From positions 3,100,001-3,164,000 of the forward strand of contig NZ_CP060034.1 in NCBI RefSeq assembly GCF_023208195.1: a DNA stretch of 64,000 nt, in the 5' to 3' direction. Made by a program: the position numbers and the translations under genes. Positions 52,671 through 63,835 of this stretch are shown one piece after another. The notes beneath the pieces were generated by a model, which was not told the DNA's origin, made no database searches, and worked only from the letters and a program-made list of their open reading frames with translations. The DNA comes from Nocardioides sp. InS609-2 (GTDB lineage: Bacteria > Actinomycetota > Actinomycetes > Propionibacteriales > Nocardioidaceae). Position 1 is the stretch's first letter. Every line of letters starts with the position of its first letter.

Positions 52671-53657
52671 CGCCGGACGCCCTGCCGTCGCGACGGTCGA
52701 AGCGTCGAACTCCGCGGGTGAGTCGACCCGCGCCACGATCACGGTGGACGTGCGGGGCCCGAATGCCGAGCTCGTGCCCGACGTCAAGGTGATGACGTGG
52801 AACATGTGGTACGGCGGCACCAACGTAAGTGACTACCGGGAGAAGCAGCTGCGGTTCCTGCTCGACCGCGACGTCGACGTCATCGGCGTCCAGGAAAGCT
52901 TCGGGACGTCTGCCAAGGAGCTGGGCGAGGCGCTCGGCTGGGACTACTACCAGGCCGGCTACGACCTGGGCATCCTGAGCCGTTACCCCATCGTGAAGCG
53001 CAGCCCGTTGCCCTCGGAGTCGGGCATGCCGGCCATCAGCGCAACGGTCCGCCTCGATGCCCGTCGCCGGACGGACGTGACTGTCTGGATCACCCACCTC
53101 GGCTACACGCCGTACGGTCCGTACGACGCCTGCTTCGGCCACCTGCCCATCGACCAGCTCTTCGCCAAGGAAGGGCAGTCCGGCCGGACCGGGCAGATCA
53201 CCGACATCGTTGCCGAGATGGGTCGAGACCTGCGCCGATCCGACGCGACGCCGGTGCTCCTCACCGGTGACTTCAACGCAGCCTCGCACCTGGACTGGAG
53301 CCCGCGTACCCAACGTTGCGGCTACGCCGCCGGGGTGCTGTGGCCCGCGTCGGTCATCCCCACGGACGCCGGACTGGTCGATACCTATCGCAGGATCCAC
53401 CGCGACCCGGTGGCCGAGCCGGGCATCACCTGGTCCCCGGTGTACAAGACGTTCACCGGGGGCTACGGCTACGACGAGTTCGTGGGGCAGCCAGAGCCGC
53501 AGGACCGGATCGACTTCGTGTACGCCAAGGGCGAGTGGCGCGTTACCGACTCGGACGCCGTGGTTGCCGGCACTCCGAGCCCCGAGCCCGACCACGCGCT
53601 GAACGAGTGGACCTCGGACCACGCGGCAGTGATCACGGAGTTCGCTGTCCGCTGACC
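52671..53657 (+). repeat. Long direct repeat, right copy (987 bp)
   Basis: Matches 37171-38157 with a single mismatch (T at 52705). After 53657 the sequence diverges into the clpC promoter region. The left edge joins foreign sequence. Confidence 0.97.
52744..53655 (+). pseudogene. 5'-truncated EEP-family gene copy
   Basis: The copy lacks the signal peptide and about 197 N-terminal residues of the gene at 36581. The remaining frame can start at a GTG (52744) and encodes 303 residues identical to the full-length protein, including every EEP catalytic motif. If expressed, it would be a cytoplasmic version of the enzyme. No promoter or ribosome-binding site is evident, so it is best called a pseudogene. 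Confidence 0.8.
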
Positions 53658-53664
53658 GTCGGGC

Positions 53665-53681
53665 GTTCGCTCTCAGCGGAC
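53665..53681. promoter_or_regulatory. ClgR-type operator upstream of clpC
   Basis: GTTCGCT-CTC-AGCGGAC contains C-G-C-Y-N-x-N-R-G-C-G, the core of the ClgR box that activates clp genes in Streptomyces, Corynebacterium and Mycobacterium. One arm position is imperfect. Confidence 0.55.
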
Positions 53682-53699
53682 CACTCTGCTTTGCGAGGC

Positions 53700-53726
53700 G
53701 GGAACACGTAGGCTGGACCGCGAGTT
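53700..53726 (+). promoter_or_regulatory. Candidate SigR/SigH-type promoter of clpC
   Basis: GGGAAC, 18 bases, GTT resembles the thiol- and heat-stress promoter consensus. It lies 19 bases after the ClgR box and about 80 bases before the clpC ATG. A TAGGCT hexamer at 53709 is an alternative -10. Confidence 0.4.
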
Positions 53727-53806
53727 GGACTCAGTGACCCACAACTGACGAAGTCGCGGGTTCGACGAAGGTTTTTCCCACTGCCTCACGGAGGCGAGGA
53801 GCGCAC

Positions 53807-56398
<2,592 letters not shown>

Positions 56399-56412
56399 TC
56401 GCAAGCTGAAGG

Positions 56413-56442
56413 ACGGCCCATCCCCGCAGCGGGATGGGCCGT
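56413..56442. terminator. Bidirectional terminator between clpC and mutY
   Basis: ACGGCCCATCCC pairs perfectly with GGGATGGGCCGT (12 bp) around CGCAGC, between two convergent stops. T-containing sequence (TTCGTCATTTC) follows on the clpC side. Confidence 0.8.
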
Positions 56443-56450
56443 TCGTCATT

Positions 56451-57317
56451 TCAGGGCAGGGCGTAGCTTTCGGCCGCCGCCTCGACCACGAGCCCGTCGG
56501 TGATCAGGGACGCGAGGCAGCGGACCCGCTGGTCATCGTCGGCCCACACGACGTCGAGTCGCGAGCGGTGCACCGAGCCCTCGGTCTCGCGCAGCACGGC
56601 CATGATTCGGCCGCGGCACTGACGGTCCGTGCCGGCCCAGGCCTGCCCGCGACGCGGCGGGCCGTCGTACGCCGGGAAGCCGGCCGCGCGCCACGTGCAC
56701 TGGTCGGCGATCGGGCAGTCGCCGCATCGTGGACTGGCGGCTGTGCAGACGATGGCGCCGAGCTCCATGACCGCCACCGCCCAGGTCGCCGCGGTGGACT
56801 CATCGTCGGGCAGGAGGGTGGTCGCAAGGTCGCGCTCGGCCCGGGTCACCGACGCCGGCGGGAACTCGAGGCCACTTACCGAGCGGGCGAAGACCCGGCG
56901 GACGTTGGTGTCGAGCACTACGTGTCGCTGCCCGAACGCGAAACTGGCCACCGCGGCGGCGGTGTAGTCACCGACACCCGGCAGCGCCAGCAGATCGTCG
57001 TACGCCGCAGGCACGGCGCCGCCGTGTCGCTCGACGATCGCCTGGGCTGCTGCGTGCAGGCGCAGGGCGCGGCGTGGGTAGCCGAGGCGGCCCCACGCGC
57101 GCACGGCAACGCCTGCCGGCTCGGCGGCCAGGTCGGCGGGCTCGGGCCACCGCACCAGCCACGCGTCGTACACGGGGAGGACGCGGACGACGGGGGTCTG
57201 CTGGAGCATGAACTCGGAGACGAGCACCGACCAGGCACTCGCCTCGGGCCCCCGCCACGGGAGGTCGCGCTGGTGGTCGCCGTACCACCGCAGGATCGGC
57301 GCGTGCAGGTCGCTCAT
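56451..57317 (-). CDS. mutY: A/G-specific adenine glycosylase
   Basis: A 288-residue HhH-GPD base-excision enzyme removing adenine opposite 8-oxoguanine. Features are LVSEFMLQQTPV with the catalytic Glu, the helix-hairpin-helix LPGVGDYTAAAVASFAFG, the catalytic Asp in VLDTNVRRVFA, and the 4Fe-4S ligands spaced C-x6-C-x2-C-x5-C (CTAASPRCGDCPIADQC). The C-terminal recognition domain is short, as in other actinobacterial MutY. The ATG is chosen from domain length and a TACCAT box 8 nt upstream. Confidence 0.94.
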   Translation of the reverse strand: MSDLHAPILRWYGDHQRDLPWRGPEASAWSVLVSEFMLQQTPVVRVLPVYDAWLVRWPEPADLAAEPAGVAVRAWGRLGYPRRALRLHAAAQAIVERHGGAVPAAYDDLLALPGVGDYTAAAVASFAFGQRHVVLDTNVRRVFARSVSGLEFPPASVTRAERDLATTLLPDDESTAATWAVAVMELGAIVCTAASPRCGDCPIADQCTWRAAGFPAYDGPPRRGQAWAGTDRQCRGRIMAVLRETEGSVHRSRLDVVWADDDQRVRCLASLITDGLVVEAAAESYALP

Positions 57318-57325
57318 CGCGGCCG

Positions 57326-57331
57326 ATGGTA
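57326..57331 (-). promoter_or_regulatory. Leaderless -10 box (TACCAT) of mutY
   Basis: On the minus strand TACCAT ends 8 nt before the mutY ATG. No ribosome-binding site is seen. Confidence 0.45.
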
Positions 57332-57373
57332 CGGCCCCCGGAGTGGCAACCCGATCGCGAGCGCCCCGCTGGC

Positions 57374-57379
57374 TAGCGT
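57374..57379 (+). promoter_or_regulatory. Leaderless -10 box (TAGCGT)
   Basis: TAGCGT ends 6 nt before the ATG at 57386. Confidence 0.5.
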
Positions 57380-57385
57380 GACGGC

Positions 57386-58183
57386 ATGACCGCGTTGACC
57401 TCGCCGAAGGGTCCGTTGCCCCCTCGGGTCTACTGGACGCGGCGACTGCTGCTCCTCGGCGTCGTGTTCCTCCTCGTGTTCGGCATCGCGCGGGTGCTGG
57501 GCGGCGGCTCCGACGCGAAGTCCGAGACTCCGAAGGCAGAGCAGGCTGCGGCCGAGTTGCAGGACAGCGCTCCGGCACCGTCACAGACCGAGTCCACCAA
57601 CGAGACGCCGTCCGAGCCCGCCGGCAAGAAGAACGGCAAGAATGCGAAGCCGGTCGAAAAGACGCCCGAGGCGCCGGTGCTGCCGACCGCGACCGGTGTC
57701 TGCACCAACGAGGACGTCGTCGTCACGCCGACCGTCGCCGGTGCGCAAGGCGGTGGCCAGGTGCAGTTCGTGCTGAACTTCCGCACCAAGGTGACGCCCG
57801 CCTGCACCTGGCAGGTCTCGGCCGACACCGTCACCTTGAAGATCACCTCGGGCGACGACGACATCTGGGCCAGCCGCGAGTGCCCCAAGTCGATCCCAAC
57901 CCAGGACGTCACGCTCTACCGCGACTACGACACCTCGATCCCGGCGACCTGGAGCGGACGGCGTTCCGACGAGGACTGCTCGAAGGCCGACTGGGTCGAT
58001 GCCGGGTGGTACCACGTGCTCGCCGCGACGTACGCCGGTGAACCGGTCGACGTGCAGTTCGAGCTCGGCGTGCCGTCGCCGGTGACGGTCACCAAGACCG
58101 TCCAGCCGATGCCCGACGCGAAGGCCAAGAAGGGCGGCGCCTCCGGCGAGCCCTCGGGCGCGGTCGAGCCGAACGGCGAGTGA
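57386..58183 (+). CDS. Membrane-anchored or secreted protein of unknown function
   Basis: A 265-residue protein. Residues about 15-37 (YWTRRLLLLGVVFLLVFGIA) form a single transmembrane anchor. Residues 45-100 are a low-complexity Glu/Ser/Pro/Lys linker. Residues about 105-240 are a beta-rich outer domain with four Cys (in GVCTNEDVV, PACTWQV, SRECPKS and DEDCSKA) that could form two disulfides. The tail is charged. Similar proteins occur next to mutY or disA in related actinobacteria, but I know of no assigned role. Confidence 0.65.
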   Translation: MTALTSPKGPLPPRVYWTRRLLLLGVVFLLVFGIARVLGGGSDAKSETPKAEQAAAELQDSAPAPSQTESTNETPSEPAGKKNGKNAKPVEKTPEAPVLPTATGVCTNEDVVVTPTVAGAQGGGQVQFVLNFRTKVTPACTWQVSADTVTLKITSGDDDIWASRECPKSIPTQDVTLYRDYDTSIPATWSGRRSDEDCSKADWVDAGWYHVLAATYAGEPVDVQFELGVPSPVTVTKTVQPMPDAKAKKGGASGEPSGAVEPNGE

Positions 58184-58202
58184 CCGATATCGGAAGTCGG
58201 GA

Positions 58203-58260
58203 TAGTCCGGGGCAAACCGTGCGCTGTTGAGCCTGGGGACGTACATTTTGCCCCGGACTA
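58203..58260. terminator. Perfect 14-bp inverted repeat between convergent genes
   Basis: TAGTCCGGGGCAAA and TTTGCCCCGGACTA are separated by 30 bases, between the stop codons of the secreted protein and disA. The T run after the left-strand stem supports termination for both directions. The long loop is unusual. Confidence 0.6.
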
Positions 58261-58276
58261 CCGCCCGAGTACGACG

Positions 58277-59362
58277 TCAGACGTAGCGCTCGAGGATGCT
58301 CGACTCGGCCAGCCGGGAGAGTCCCTCGCGCACGCTGCGGGCCCGGAGCTCGCCCACGCCCTCGACTGCCTGGAGGTCGTCGATGCCGGCGGAGAGCAGC
58401 TGTTGGAGTCCGCCGAAGTGCTCGACCAGCCGGTCGACGACGGTGCTGGGGAGCCGCGGCACCTTGGCCAGCAGCCGGTAGCCGCGCGGGGCGGCGGCAC
58501 CGTCGAGGTGCTCGCCGCTGCCGAGCGTGAGCGCCCGGGCCACCGAGCCGGGGTCGACCAGGTCGGTGGGGGAGAGCGCCTCGAGCTGGGCCAGCAGCTC
58601 CTGGGGTGAGCGACCTCGTCGCCCGCCGGGCAGGTAGTCCCGGATCACCAGCTCGCGCTCGGCGTCGACGCCGGTCACCAGCTCCTCGAGCTGGAGCGAG
58701 AGCAGCCGGCCGTCGGTGCCGAGCTCGAGCACGTAGTCCTCGATCTCGCGCGCGATGCGGGTGACCATCTCGAGCCGCTGGGCGACCACGGCCACGTCGC
58801 GGACGGTGACGAGGTCCTCGATCTCCAGTGCCGACAGCGTCGAAGACACCTCGTCCAGGCGCAGCTTGTAGCGCTCGAGCGTCGCCAGAGCCTGGTTGGC
58901 GCGGGAGAGGATCTGGCCGGCCTCCTCGAGGACGTGCCGGGTGTCGCCGACGTACGCCGCGATGATCTGCATCGACTGGCTGACCGAGATGACCGGGTAC
59001 CCGGTCTGCTTGGCCACCCGCTCGGCGGTGCGGTGCCGGGTGCCGGTCTCCTCGGAGGGGATCGTGTGGTCGGGCATCAGGTGCACCGCCGCACGCTGGA
59101 TGCGGGTGATGTCGCGGTCGAGGATGATCGCGCCGTCCATCTTGGCCAGCTCTCGCAGGCCGGTGGCGGTGAAGGGCACGTCGAGCACGAAGCCGCCGGT
59201 GGCGATCGACTCGACCAGCTTGTCCTGGCCGATCACGATCAGCGCGCCGGTGCGGCCGCGCAGGATGCGCTCCAGGCCGTCCCGCAGCGGGGTGCCCGGC
59301 GCGATAGACGCCAGTGTCGCGCGCAGGCGCAGCGTCTCCTCCGAGCGTTCGGTGCCGACCAC
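58277..59362 (-). CDS. disA: DNA integrity scanning diadenylate cyclase DisA
   Basis: A 361-residue octameric protein that condenses two ATP to cyclic di-AMP and scans DNA. The cyclase domain has MDGAIILD (the DGA motif, about residue 74) and GTRHRTAERVA (the RHR motif, about 106). A helical spine and a C-terminal helix-hairpin-helix domain (LLSAGIDDLQAVEGVGELRA) follow. It starts with GTG and has GGGGAG upstream. It lies 62 bases after radA on the same strand, the usual radA-disA pair. Confidence 0.96.
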   Translation of the reverse strand: MVGTERSEETLRLRATLASIAPGTPLRDGLERILRGRTGALIVIGQDKLVESIATGGFVLDVPFTATGLRELAKMDGAIILDRDITRIQRAAVHLMPDHTIPSEETGTRHRTAERVAKQTGYPVISVSQSMQIIAAYVGDTRHVLEEAGQILSRANQALATLERYKLRLDEVSSTLSALEIEDLVTVRDVAVVAQRLEMVTRIAREIEDYVLELGTDGRLLSLQLEELVTGVDAERELVIRDYLPGGRRGRSPQELLAQLEALSPTDLVDPGSVARALTLGSGEHLDGAAAPRGYRLLAKVPRLPSTVVDRLVEHFGGLQQLLSAGIDDLQAVEGVGELRARSVREGLSRLAESSILERYV

Positions 59363-59424
59363 GGTGCTCCCCGTCCCACGTCGATGCGGCGCTTGGTGTT
59401 GCCCGGACCGGGCGCGTCGCGGCG

Positions 59425-60843
59425 TCAGTCTAGGGGACGCAGGTGGGCCTTCTCCGGCTTCGTCACCTGCAGCAGTCGCAACGCCGAGACGACGTCGGGG
59501 ACGTCGAGAACCCGCATGCCGTCGACGGTCCAGCTCTCGGGCGAGCGGGGCCCGGCTGCGCTCTTGCGCTCGCTGGGCACCACCGCGACCTTGAAGCCGA
59601 GCCTCGCTGCCTCGGCGACGCGCTGGGGCAGGTCGCGCACTCGCCGCAGCTCGCCGGCAAGCCCGATCTCACCCATCGCCACCACGCCGGTCGGCGCGGG
59701 CACACCGAACGTCGCGCTCGCCAGCGCCACCGCGACGGCGAGGTCGCTGGAGGGGTCGTGCAGCTTGGCGCCGCCGACGGTGGACACGAAGACGTCGTGG
59801 GCATGCAGGCGGATGCCGCCGTGCTGTTGCAGCACCGCGAGCACCATCGCGACGCGTGAGGAGTCGACGCCGGACGTCGTACGACGCGGGCGCTCGGCCG
59901 CACTCGGGGTGACCAAACCCTGCACCTCGGCCAGCATCGGCCGGCGACCCTCCATCGTCACCGCCACGCAGGTGCCGGGCACCTGCTGGTGGTGGTGCTC
60001 GACGAACAGGCCGGTCGGGTCGCTGACCGGGCGGATGCCCTCGGGGGAGAGGTCGAAGCAGCCGACCTCGTCGACGGGGCCGAACCGGTTCTTCATCGCG
60101 CGGACCATGCGGAAACGGGAGTTGCGGTCGCCCTCGAAGTGCAGCACCACGTCGACGACATGCTCGAGGACACGCGGGCCCGCGATGGTGCCGTCCTTGG
60201 TGACGTGGCCGACCAGGACCGTGGTGATGTTGCGGGTCTTGGCCACCCGGATCAGCGCCGCGGCGACCTCCTTGACCTGGGTCACGCCGCCCGGCGCGCC
60301 GTCGAGCCCGGAGGCGCCGATGGTCTGGATCGAGTCGACGACCAACAGTGTCGGCCGGACCTGCTCGATGTGGGAGAGCACGGCGCCGAGGTCGGTCTCG
60401 GCCGCGAGGTAGAGCTCGTCGTGCACGCCACCGGTGCGGTCGGCCCGCAGCCGGACCTGGGAGGCGGACTCCTCACCGGTGACATAGAGGACACGCTCCT
60501 TGGCGCGCGCGGTCTGGGCGGCCACCTCGAGCAGCAGCGTGCTCTTGCCGACGCCGGGCTCACCGGCCAGCAGGATCGCGGCGCCGGGCACCAGCCCGCC
60601 GCCGAGGACCCGGTCGAGCTCGGGCACCCCGCTGGTGCGGAAGGCGGACTCGCTGACCGACACCTGGCCGATCGGCACGGCCGGGGTCGTGACGGGCGTG
60701 GCGGCGGCCCGCATGGTCGGGGCGGCGGCCTCGGCGACCGAGCCCCACGCCTGGCACTCGCCGCAGCGGCCCACCCACTTGCCGGTCTCCCACCCGCACT
60801 CAGAGCAGCGGTAGGCGGCCCGGACCCGTGGCTGTTTGCTCAT
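59425..60843 (-). CDS. radA: DNA repair protein RadA
   Basis: A 472-residue RecA-like branch-migration helicase. The N-terminal C4 zinc finger is CSECGWETGKWVGRCGEC, then Walker A GEPGVGKSTLLLEV, the RadA-specific KNRFGPVDEVG and a C-terminal Lon-protease-like domain. It promotes branch migration in recombination and affects DisA in other bacteria. The ATG at 60843 is preferred over an earlier in-frame codon because a TACCGT box stands 7 nt upstream and the zinc finger then begins at the family's usual position. Confidence 0.95.
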   Translation of the reverse strand: MSKQPRVRAAYRCSECGWETGKWVGRCGECQAWGSVAEAAAPTMRAAATPVTTPAVPIGQVSVSESAFRTSGVPELDRVLGGGLVPGAAILLAGEPGVGKSTLLLEVAAQTARAKERVLYVTGEESASQVRLRADRTGGVHDELYLAAETDLGAVLSHIEQVRPTLLVVDSIQTIGASGLDGAPGGVTQVKEVAAALIRVAKTRNITTVLVGHVTKDGTIAGPRVLEHVVDVVLHFEGDRNSRFRMVRAMKNRFGPVDEVGCFDLSPEGIRPVSDPTGLFVEHHHQQVPGTCVAVTMEGRRPMLAEVQGLVTPSAAERPRRTTSGVDSSRVAMVLAVLQQHGGIRLHAHDVFVSTVGGAKLHDPSSDLAVAVALASATFGVPAPTGVVAMGEIGLAGELRRVRDLPQRVAEAARLGFKVAVVPSERKSAAGPRSPESWTVDGMRVLDVPDVVSALRLLQVTKPEKAHLRPLD

Positions 60844-60850
60844 GAACCGC

Positions 60851-60856
60851 ACGGTA
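60851..60856 (-). promoter_or_regulatory. Leaderless -10 box (TACCGT) of radA
   Basis: On the minus strand TACCGT ends exactly 7 nt before the radA ATG. Confidence 0.55.
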
Positions 60857-60895
60857 GGCGAGGCCACCGACACTCCCGATGAGGACGCGCAGGGT

Positions 60896-60934
60896 TATGC
60901 TGACGACGCTTTTGGAACGATCAAGGAGTCGGGG
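60896..60934 (+). promoter_or_regulatory. Promoter and leader of the LacI-type regulator gene
   Basis: TATGCT (60896-60901) is a plausible -10. The imperfect palindrome TTGGAACGATCAA (60912-60924) has a central CG as in LacI-family operators, so autoregulation is possible. AAGGAG precedes the ATG. Confidence 0.35.
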
Positions 60935-61987
60935 ATGTCGCATCCGGAGCTGAGGGCGAGCCGAGCCATCGGCAACCAACCGGTCGCCCCGACGACACTT
61001 GCTGACGTGGCCGAGCGCGCCGGCGTCTCGCGGCAGACGGTCTCCAACGCGGTGAACAACCCCGACCTCCTACGCCCCGACACCCTCGCGCGGGTGCGTG
61101 CGGCGATCGACGAGCTGGGCTACTCACCCAACCGCGCGGCCCGCAGCCTGCGCACTCGCTCCTCCCACCTGATCGGGCTCCGCTTCACGCCTGCTCAGGA
61201 GGGCACCGCCAACGCGCTGATGGACCGGTTCGTGCACTCGTTGGTCGAGGCGACGGCCGAGCGTGGCTACCACGTGCTGCTCTTCGCCGACGACGACACC
61301 GAGCCGCTGTCGGCCTACGACCACCTGCTGCGCTCGACCGCGGTCGACGCCTTCATCGTCACCGACACCTACCTGGGCGCGCCCCAAGCCGCGTGGCTCA
61401 CGGGGCAGCGGGCGCCGTTCGTCGCCTTCGGCCGCCCCTGGGAGGATCCGGACGCCACCCACGCCTGGGTCGACGTCGACGGCGCGGCCGGCGCCGCGAT
61501 GGCCACCGACCACCTGCTCGACAAGGGCCACACACGCATCGCCTGGATGGGCTGGAAGAAGGACTCCTTCATCGGTGAGGACCGGCGCGCCGGCTGGCTG
61601 CACGCCATGCACTCCCGCGGCCTGAGTACGACGGGGCTCGCGAGCCGGGTCGAGGACACCATCGGCAGCGGGCGTGGCGCCAGCGCCGTACTCCTCGACG
61701 AGGCCCAGCCGTCGGCGTTCGTGTGCGCCTCCGACACCCTCGCGATGGGCGTGCTGCACACCCTCACCGACCGCGGCCTGGTCGCCGGGCGCGACGTTGC
61801 CGTGGTCGGCTTCGACGACTCGCAGGTCGCCCAGGTCGTGCCACCGGGGCTCACCTCGGTGCGGCAGCCGCTCGAGGACGTCGCTGTCGAGATCGTGCAG
61901 GCCCTGCAAGGACTGCTTGCCACTCCGCCGGTCGCCCAGCCGGGAGTGCTGCTCACGCCGACGCTGACGGTGCGCGGCTCGAGCTGA
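60935..61987 (+). CDS. LacI-family transcriptional regulator
   Basis: A 350-residue regulator. The helix-turn-helix and hinge are TLADVAERAGVSRQTVSNAV (about residues 20-40) with NNPDLLRPDTLARV and SPNRAARSLRTRSS. A periplasmic-binding-protein-like effector domain follows, with AFVCASDTLAMGVLH and VAVVGFDDSQVAQ. It probably responds to a sugar, but no target operon is adjacent. The ATG with AAGGAG is chosen over in-frame upstream codons. Confidence 0.9.
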   Translation: MSHPELRASRAIGNQPVAPTTLADVAERAGVSRQTVSNAVNNPDLLRPDTLARVRAAIDELGYSPNRAARSLRTRSSHLIGLRFTPAQEGTANALMDRFVHSLVEATAERGYHVLLFADDDTEPLSAYDHLLRSTAVDAFIVTDTYLGAPQAAWLTGQRAPFVAFGRPWEDPDATHAWVDVDGAAGAAMATDHLLDKGHTRIAWMGWKKDSFIGEDRRAGWLHAMHSRGLSTTGLASRVEDTIGSGRGASAVLLDEAQPSAFVCASDTLAMGVLHTLTDRGLVAGRDVAVVGFDDSQVAQVVPPGLTSVRQPLEDVAVEIVQALQGLLATPPVAQPGVLLTPTLTVRGSS

Positions 61988-62054
61988 CCGTGCGGTGTCA
62001 ACCGCGCCGACCCCGCCGTCGTCTCTTCCACTGAGGACCAAGGAAAGGATCTCG

Positions 62055-62597
62055 GTGGACAAGGACGCAGACTTCGTCGAGTTCGTGCAGGCGCGCTCGT
62101 CGGCCCTGCTGCGGACCGCGACCCTGCTGACGGCCGGTGACCGGCATGCGGCAGAAGATCTCGTGCAGGGGGCCCTCGCCAAGGCGTACGTCGCGTGGTG
62201 GCGGATCCGCAGGCAAGGAGCGCAGGAGGCCTACGTCCGCACGACGATGACGCGGGCCGCGATCGACCGCACCCGTGGTCGGGCCCGCCGGCCCGAGGTG
62301 CTCGTCGACGAGGTGCCCGAGACGACGCATCGCCCAGCCGGCGCGGCAGATGTCGTTGGGGATCGCCAAGCCGTGTGGCAGCTGCTCGCCTCGCTGTCAC
62401 CACGGCAGCGGACGGTCTTGGTGCTGCGCTACTACGAGGACCTCTCCGAGGCCGAGATCGCCCGGACGCTCGGTTGCAGCCAGGGCTCGGTCAAGGCCCA
62501 TGCGTCGCGGGGCATCGCGGCGCTGCGCACGGCCATTCAGGCCGACGAGGACGTGAAGGAGGAGACACGATGGACACCCAGCTCGAGGAACGCATGA
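62055..62597 (+). CDS. SigE-family ECF RNA polymerase sigma factor
   Basis: A 180-residue two-domain sigma factor of the actinobacterial SigE family. Region 2 spans DFVEFVQARSSALLRTATLL to AYVRTTMTRAAIDRTRG, and region 4 is SLSPRQRTVLVLRYYEDLSE with the helix-turn-helix EIARTLGCSQGSVKAHASRG. The GTG has AAGGAAAGG upstream. An extension of the frame upstream lacks a ribosome-binding site. It overlaps the next gene by 28 bases, the usual tie between an ECF factor and its membrane partner. Confidence 0.9.
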   Translation: MDKDADFVEFVQARSSALLRTATLLTAGDRHAAEDLVQGALAKAYVAWWRIRRQGAQEAYVRTTMTRAAIDRTRGRARRPEVLVDEVPETTHRPAGAADVVGDRQAVWQLLASLSPRQRTVLVLRYYEDLSEAEIARTLGCSQGSVKAHASRGIAALRTAIQADEDVKEETRWTPSSRNA

Positions 62598-63829
62598 AGC
62601 GCGACCTCTTCAACGTGACCCGCGCGGTCGAGGCACCTGTCGGGTTCGCCCACGAGGCATTGCGGTTGGGGCGCCAACGGCGCCGGCGTCGTACCGGGAC
62701 GTTGATCGCCTGCGGCGCGGTCGCGGCGTTCACTGGTGCGATGCTCGTGCCGGCGCTCGGCTCCGAAGGTGGACGACGGATTGCCAGCGACCCGGCGTCG
62801 AAGGTGCCGTCCGCACAGCTGGAGTGGGCACGTTCCCTGCCGCAAGGGCCGATGCCTGCCCTGCCGATGTGGACCGACGACGGACTCAGGGACGGCGAGA
62901 CCCGGGTCGTCGTGGACGGCCGGGTCGACACGGCCCGCCCCGCACAGCGGGTGGTGGGTGGCTGGCTGGTCATGCTGCGCACCGATGCCCCCGAGCTGGC
63001 GCCTGCGGTTCTGTCCGCGGACGGAGCGCTACGCCCGCTCGCGCCGTACCCGGACGAGGTGAACGGCGGCACTGGCGTCGCCTTCGTCTCGCCAGACGGG
63101 CGGGAAGTGGCCTACGGCAATCGCGTCGTCGACGTCGTGACCGACGACCTCACCGATATCCCGCACGACCCCTTGCTGCTCGAACGCCCGAGTCTGAAGT
63201 ATGCGAACTCGCTGGTCATCGCCGGCTGGAGCGACGAGGGTCTCGTCTACTCAGGGGTTCCCACGAGTGAGGGGATGGGCACCGAGTGGCTGCTGCGCCC
63301 TGACGGCTCCACGGTCCGGCTCGGGGCTCCCGGCAGCGATGTGCGCTCTAGTGCCGGCGGCACGGCAGGTCTCGCGATGACCTACGACTATGGCGAGAAG
63401 CAGAACACGTGCACCACGTCGTACGCGTTGCGCGACGCGAAGTGGTTGAAGGGTGCGACCGGTTGCCTGGGGCGCTACCTGGGCGAGTCGCTGGACCTCT
63501 CGCCCGACGGTCGCTGGCTGTTGACCGACGACCTTCCGGAGCTCTGGGACGTCCAGAACGGCGAGTGGACGTCGTTCGACGCTCCGGGCGACGTGCTGGC
63601 CGATGACCACTTCGAGTGGCTGGGCGCCGCTGGCTGGGAGAGCGACGACGCGCTCCTCATTCCCCTGAACGACGGAGAGACCGCCGGGAAGCAGACCATC
63701 CAGGTCGTGCGGTGCACGGTCAGTACTGGTGCCTGCGAGAAGGCGGGCACCAAGGTCCAGCTGACCCTGGCCCCGGACGCGGATCCGATGTTCGGCCCCG
63801 CCCCCGTCATCAGCTTCGGGAACTACTGA
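62570..63829 (+). CDS. Membrane protein co-encoded with the ECF sigma factor (possible anti-sigma-type sensor)
   Basis: A 419-residue protein. The cytoplasmic N-terminus (residues 1-43, basic near the end: GRQRRRRR) precedes one transmembrane helix (about 45-63). The large outer part is beta-rich with repeated D-G-R/W-L units (VSPDGREVAYG; LSPDGRWLLT) that suggest a beta-propeller. No classical zinc anti-sigma motif H-x3-C-x2-C is present. Position and topology suggest it senses envelope conditions and restrains the sigma factor, by analogy only. AAGGAGGAG precedes the ATG. Confidence 0.68.
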   Translation: MDTQLEERMKRDLFNVTRAVEAPVGFAHEALRLGRQRRRRRTGTLIACGAVAAFTGAMLVPALGSEGGRRIASDPASKVPSAQLEWARSLPQGPMPALPMWTDDGLRDGETRVVVDGRVDTARPAQRVVGGWLVMLRTDAPELAPAVLSADGALRPLAPYPDEVNGGTGVAFVSPDGREVAYGNRVVDVVTDDLTDIPHDPLLLERPSLKYANSLVIAGWSDEGLVYSGVPTSEGMGTEWLLRPDGSTVRLGAPGSDVRSSAGGTAGLAMTYDYGEKQNTCTTSYALRDAKWLKGATGCLGRYLGESLDLSPDGRWLLTDDLPELWDVQNGEWTSFDAPGDVLADDHFEWLGAAGWESDDALLIPLNDGETAGKQTIQVVRCTVSTGACEKAGTKVQLTLAPDADPMFGPAPVISFGNY

Positions 63830-63835
63830 CTCAGC

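Noticed and set aside
51489..52721. Long open frame on the plus strand across the IS element
   Set aside because: It is antisense to an intact transposase with a full DDE triad and has no recognisable domain.
36581..53657. Prophage or integrative conjugative element with a tRNA attachment site
   Set aside because: No integrase, tRNA, phage structural or conjugation gene is present. The flanking repeats are gene duplicates, not att sites.
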